Of a stretch of 64,000 bases of DNA, positions 61,700-64,000 are shown one piece after another. The stretch is from positions 1-64,000 of the forward strand of contig NZ_BCYO01000009.1 of NCBI RefSeq assembly GCF_001598235.1. Direction: 5' to 3'. The notes under the pieces were generated by a model that was given only the letters and a program-made list of their open reading frames with translations, did not search any database and was not told where the DNA came from. The translations under genes were made by a program, and so were the position numbers. Source of the DNA: Polaromonas jejuensis NBRC 106434 (GTDB lineage Bacteria; Pseudomonadota; Gammaproteobacteria; Burkholderiales; Burkholderiaceae_C). Each line of letters begins with the position of its first letter. Positions within the stretch are counted from its first letter, which is position 1.

Positions 61700-62950
61700 T
61701 CAGGCATTCTGGCCCCTGCGCTGGCCGAGCGCAAGCCAGGCCAGGGCCAGCCCGGTCAGGCCCAGCGGCAGCAGCGAGCCCATGTTCAGCAGCGCCCAGC
61801 CCTGGGTGGTGACCAGCACGCCGGAAGCCAGCGAAGAGACCGCCAGCACCGCGAACACGCAGAAATTGAGGGCGCCCTGTGCCTTGTCTTTTTCTTCCGG
61901 GCGGTAGGCCGTCAGGGCCAGCGTGGTGCTGCCGGTGAACAGGAAGTTCCAGCCCAGGCCGAGCAAAAACAGCGCGAGCAGGAATTGCTGGAGATCGACA
62001 CCCGACAGCGCAATCCCCACGCACAGCATGTTGAGGGCCAGCCCGACGGCCATGATGGGCAGCGTGCCAAAGCGCTTGATCAGGTGGCCGGTGAAAAAGC
62101 CCGGCGCAAACATGCCGATCACATGCCATTCCAGCACCAGCGCCACGTTGGAGAACGGTAGGCCGCAGGTCTGCATGGCAATCGGCGTGGCGGCCATCAG
62201 CAGGTTCATCACGCCATAGCCCAGCGCCCCGGCTGCGGCGGCAACGATAAAGACCGGCTGGCGCATGATTTCGCCCAGCGGCCGGCCTTCATGAGCCCCC
62301 ACGCTCGTCACTTCGTGTACTTCGCTGCCCCCCGAGGGGGCTGGCCTTGCTTGGGGCGGCCCGGCGCGGCGGCCGTGGCCACCGCCGGATTCGTCCGGCG
62401 GAAAATGGATGAAGGCCAGCAGCAGCATGGACAGCAGGGCCACGCCGGCCAGCGCCAGGTAGGCGCCGGCAAAGGGCGTCTCGGTCAGGCTGCGTGTCTG
62501 CGCCGCCAGATTCGGGCCGAGTACCGCGCCTATCAGGCCGCCGGCCATCACCAGCGAAACGGCTTTTTCGCGAAACGCCGGCAACGCCAGCTCGGCGGCG
62601 GCAAAGCGGTAGAGCTGCGCATTGGCGTTGTAATAGCCGGCCACCACGGTGGCCATCACCAGCAGCCAGAAGTTTTTGCTGTGGGCCGCGTAGCCGCACA
62701 GCAGGGCCGAGGCCAGCGCCACCGCCAGGCCAAGCAGGAAGGAGGCTTTGCGGCCAAAGCGGCTTTGCGTACGCGCCACCAGCCCGGTCGAGAGCGCGCC
62801 GCCGACCACATAACCCATGACCGGCAGGGTCGCCATCCAGCCCAGCGGCGCCAGGCTCAGGCCGACCAGGCCGTTGATGGCGATGAAGGTGACGTTGTTG
62901 GTGAGAAACAGGCCCTGGCAGATGGCCAGCAGCCAGAGATGGCGGTTCAT
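61700..62950 (-). CDS. MFS transporter carrying an in-frame repeat element
   Basis: Major facilitator of 416 residues with twelve predicted helices: LATLPVMGYVVGGALSTGL-like helix 2 region, ARTQSRFGRKAS in the 2-3 loop, and LIKRFGTLPIMAVGLALNM in the second half. The substrate is unknown. Residues about 191-220 (GHGRRAGPPQARP through GSEVHEVTSVGAH) are encoded by a family 1 GC-rich repeat (62291-62378) and fall in the central cytoplasmic loop between helices 6 and 7. The gene appears to have tolerated insertion of repeat DNA without losing frame. Its translation starts at ATG 62950. Confidence 0.88.
   Translation of the reverse strand: MNRHLWLLAICQGLFLTNNVTFIAINGLVGLSLAPLGWMATLPVMGYVVGGALSTGLVARTQSRFGRKASFLLGLAVALASALLCGYAAHSKNFWLLVMATVVAGYYNANAQLYRFAAAELALPAFREKAVSLVMAGGLIGAVLGPNLAAQTRSLTETPFAGAYLALAGVALLSMLLLAFIHFPPDESGGGHGRRAGPPQARPAPSGGSEVHEVTSVGAHEGRPLGEIMRQPVFIVAAAAGALGYGVMNLLMAATPIAMQTCGLPFSNVALVLEWHVIGMFAPGFFTGHLIKRFGTLPIMAVGLALNMLCVGIALSGVDLQQFLLALFLLGLGWNFLFTGSTTLALTAYRPEEKDKAQGALNFCVFAVLAVSSLASGVLVTTQGWALLNMGSLLPLGLTGLALAWLALGQRRGQNA
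62291..62378 (+). repeat. GC-rich hairpin repeat, family 1, copy 4, inside the MFS gene
   Basis: ATGAGCCCCCACGCTCGTC, core CTGCCCCCCGAGGGGGC and tail CTTGGGGCGGCCCGGC. It is close to copies at 36271-36343 and 3769-3867. Its length keeps the MFS reading frame open on the other strand. Confidence 0.8.
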
Positions 62951-63215
62951 GGGCCAAGTGTATAGAGCGCCACGGCCCGGCGGGCGTGGCGTGGCGATTT
63001 ATTTGCATCAAACAGGCCTGCAGCCCTTGTGAAACGGGCGCGGGTAGCTATGAAAAGTGGAGTGAGAGGACGGAAAATGAAATAAGAAGAGAAGCGTCTT
63101 CAAGGCCGGCCCCCCTGCCCTGCCTTGCGGCCGGGGGCGAGCAGGCCGGCCTGTTCCCAGCGTTGGCCGGCTCGGATCCGTCTTCCGGGCCGGCGGCCGT
63201 CGCCTCATGGACAGC

Positions 63216-63974
63216 TCATGCGCTGAGAATGGCGAGCACCGCCAGCGGCGCGGTTTCGGCGCGCAGGATGCGCGGACCCAGGGTGACGGGCCGGAAACCG
63301 CAGGCGATGGCGGCGGCCTCTTCGGCCGGGCTCAGGCCGCCTTCCGGGCCGCTGAGAAAGGTCAGCGCGCCGGTTGGTGCCACAGCCTCGGCCAGCGGCC
63401 GCGTGCCCGGCTGCAGGGACAGCAGCAGGCGCGTGTCCGCCGCGGCCGCATCGGAATTGCTTTTGAGCCATTCCGCCAGTCCGCTGGCCTCGTGGATCAG
63501 CGGCAGTCGGTTGCGCCCACATTGCTCGCAGGCGGCGATGGCGACGCCGCGCCAGTGCGCCAGCTTCTTGTCGGCGCGTTCGCCCTTGAGACGCAGCACG
63601 CTGCGCTCGCTCATCAGGGGCTGGATGCTGGCCACGCCCAGCTCGCTGGCTTTTTCGACCAGCCAGTCCATGCGCTCGTTGGCCGGCATGCCCAGCACCA
63701 GGTGAATGGCGCGCCCGGCTTCGCGGGCGGTGGCGCTGTAGGCGCCGACCGTGACGCGGACCTCGCTGCGGCCCATGTGCTCGACGGTGGCCTCAAACTC
63801 GCCTTCGCTGCCGGGCCGGCCATCGCCCTGCCCGTTGAACAGCGTGAGGGCATCGCCGGGCTGCAGGCGCAGCACCTGGACATGGCGGGCGGCCTGCTCG
63901 GGCAGGCTCACCGTGCTGCCGGGAACCAGGGCCAGATCGGCGTAGAAACGGGCGCTCACGGCGTTGGCGCGCAC
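63216..63974 (-). CDS. rsmE: 16S rRNA m3U1498 methyltransferase
   Basis: SPOUT-class methyltransferase of 252 residues that modifies U1498 of 16S rRNA. An N-terminal PUA-like domain (RFYADLALVPGSTVSLPEQ, HVQVLRLQPGDALTLFNG) is followed by the knotted domain with KASELGVASIQPLMSERSV, AACEQCGRNRLP, FLSGPEGGLSPAEEAAA and LGPRILRAETAPLAVLA. The last two build the SAM-binding knot. The start appears to be GTG 63974; no ATG lies in frame between it and the right edge. About 265 bases without a gene separate it from the MFS gene. Confidence 0.94.
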   Translation of the reverse strand: MRANAVSARFYADLALVPGSTVSLPEQAARHVQVLRLQPGDALTLFNGQGDGRPGSEGEFEATVEHMGRSEVRVTVGAYSATAREAGRAIHLVLGMPANERMDWLVEKASELGVASIQPLMSERSVLRLKGERADKKLAHWRGVAIAACEQCGRNRLPLIHEASGLAEWLKSNSDAAAADTRLLLSLQPGTRPLAEAVAPTGALTFLSGPEGGLSPAEEAAAIACGFRPVTLGPRILRAETAPLAVLAILSA

Positions 63975-64000
63975 CGTTGAAGCGCGCAGAGTGCTATGAA

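Overview
This 64 kb window looks like chromosomal DNA of a high-GC betaproteobacterium, most likely a Polaromonas-like member of the Comamonadaceae (Burkholderiales). The placement rests on the style of the housekeeping proteins (kdsD-kdsC-lptC, metX-metW, amt, psd, rsmE) and on short dispersed repeats of a kind I associate with that family. It is an inference without a database search. I see no rRNA, tRNA, CRISPR array, prophage or IS transposase.

Layout. 0-6 kb holds the end of apt, a KefB/C-type K+/H+ antiporter and the lipopolysaccharide operon kdsD-kdsC-lptC followed by an SDR gene. 6-9.5 kb holds a glycine-rich RRM protein with a long leader, an ammonium transporter behind a sigma54-type promoter, and a GDT1-family Mn2+ exporter behind a yybP-ykoY-type riboswitch. 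9.6-11.5 kb is metX-metW behind a SAM-II-like riboswitch and a terminator hairpin. 11.7-15.9 kb is a chromate/sulfate block: a rhodanese-ChrB fusion, ChrA and a SulP transporter. 15.9-23 kb is a complete four-carbon acid-sugar pathway (GntR regulator, MFS importer, LtnD, DenD, OtnK, OtnC, OtnI) that should turn L-threonate and D-erythronate into dihydroxyacetone phosphate. A GntR operator can be seen in front of both the regulator and the transporter. 23-27.7 kb has AlkB, a second Fe(II)/2OG oxygenase and a copper module: copA-cueR diverging from copZ, with two CueR-type promoters. 27.9-36.1 kb is mixed metabolism (SDR, psd, DUF72, M20 peptidase, lipase, M20D amidohydrolase, HAD, AraC, cupin).

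36.3-60.8 kb is the most unusual region, a catabolic island that I cannot assign to a named pathway. It carries two complete paralogous sets of an opine-oxidase/HcnABC-like three-subunit flavoenzyme. One set lies beside an OccR-like LysR regulator and a divergent M19 dipeptidase. The other lies beside an Lrp regulator, a class III aminotransferase, a 2-hydroxyacid dehydrogenase and an acetyltransferase. A long + strand run follows: aldehyde dehydrogenase, HAD, PuuB-like oxidase, complete Dpp-type ABC importer, succinate-semialdehyde-type dehydrogenase. The importer's binding protein is duplicated 17 kb away next to a decayed piece of the HAD gene, so part of this operon was copied and then trimmed. 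My inference is that the island imports and oxidatively deaminates an N-substituted amino acid, opine-like compound or polyamine conjugate.

60.8-64 kb returns to ordinary genes (YidB-like, MFS, rsmE). Two repeat families recur through the window. One is a GC-rich hairpin element whose edge abuts stop codons and which is read in frame inside an MFS gene. The other is an ATAGCT-type element found between genes and also inside several coding regions.
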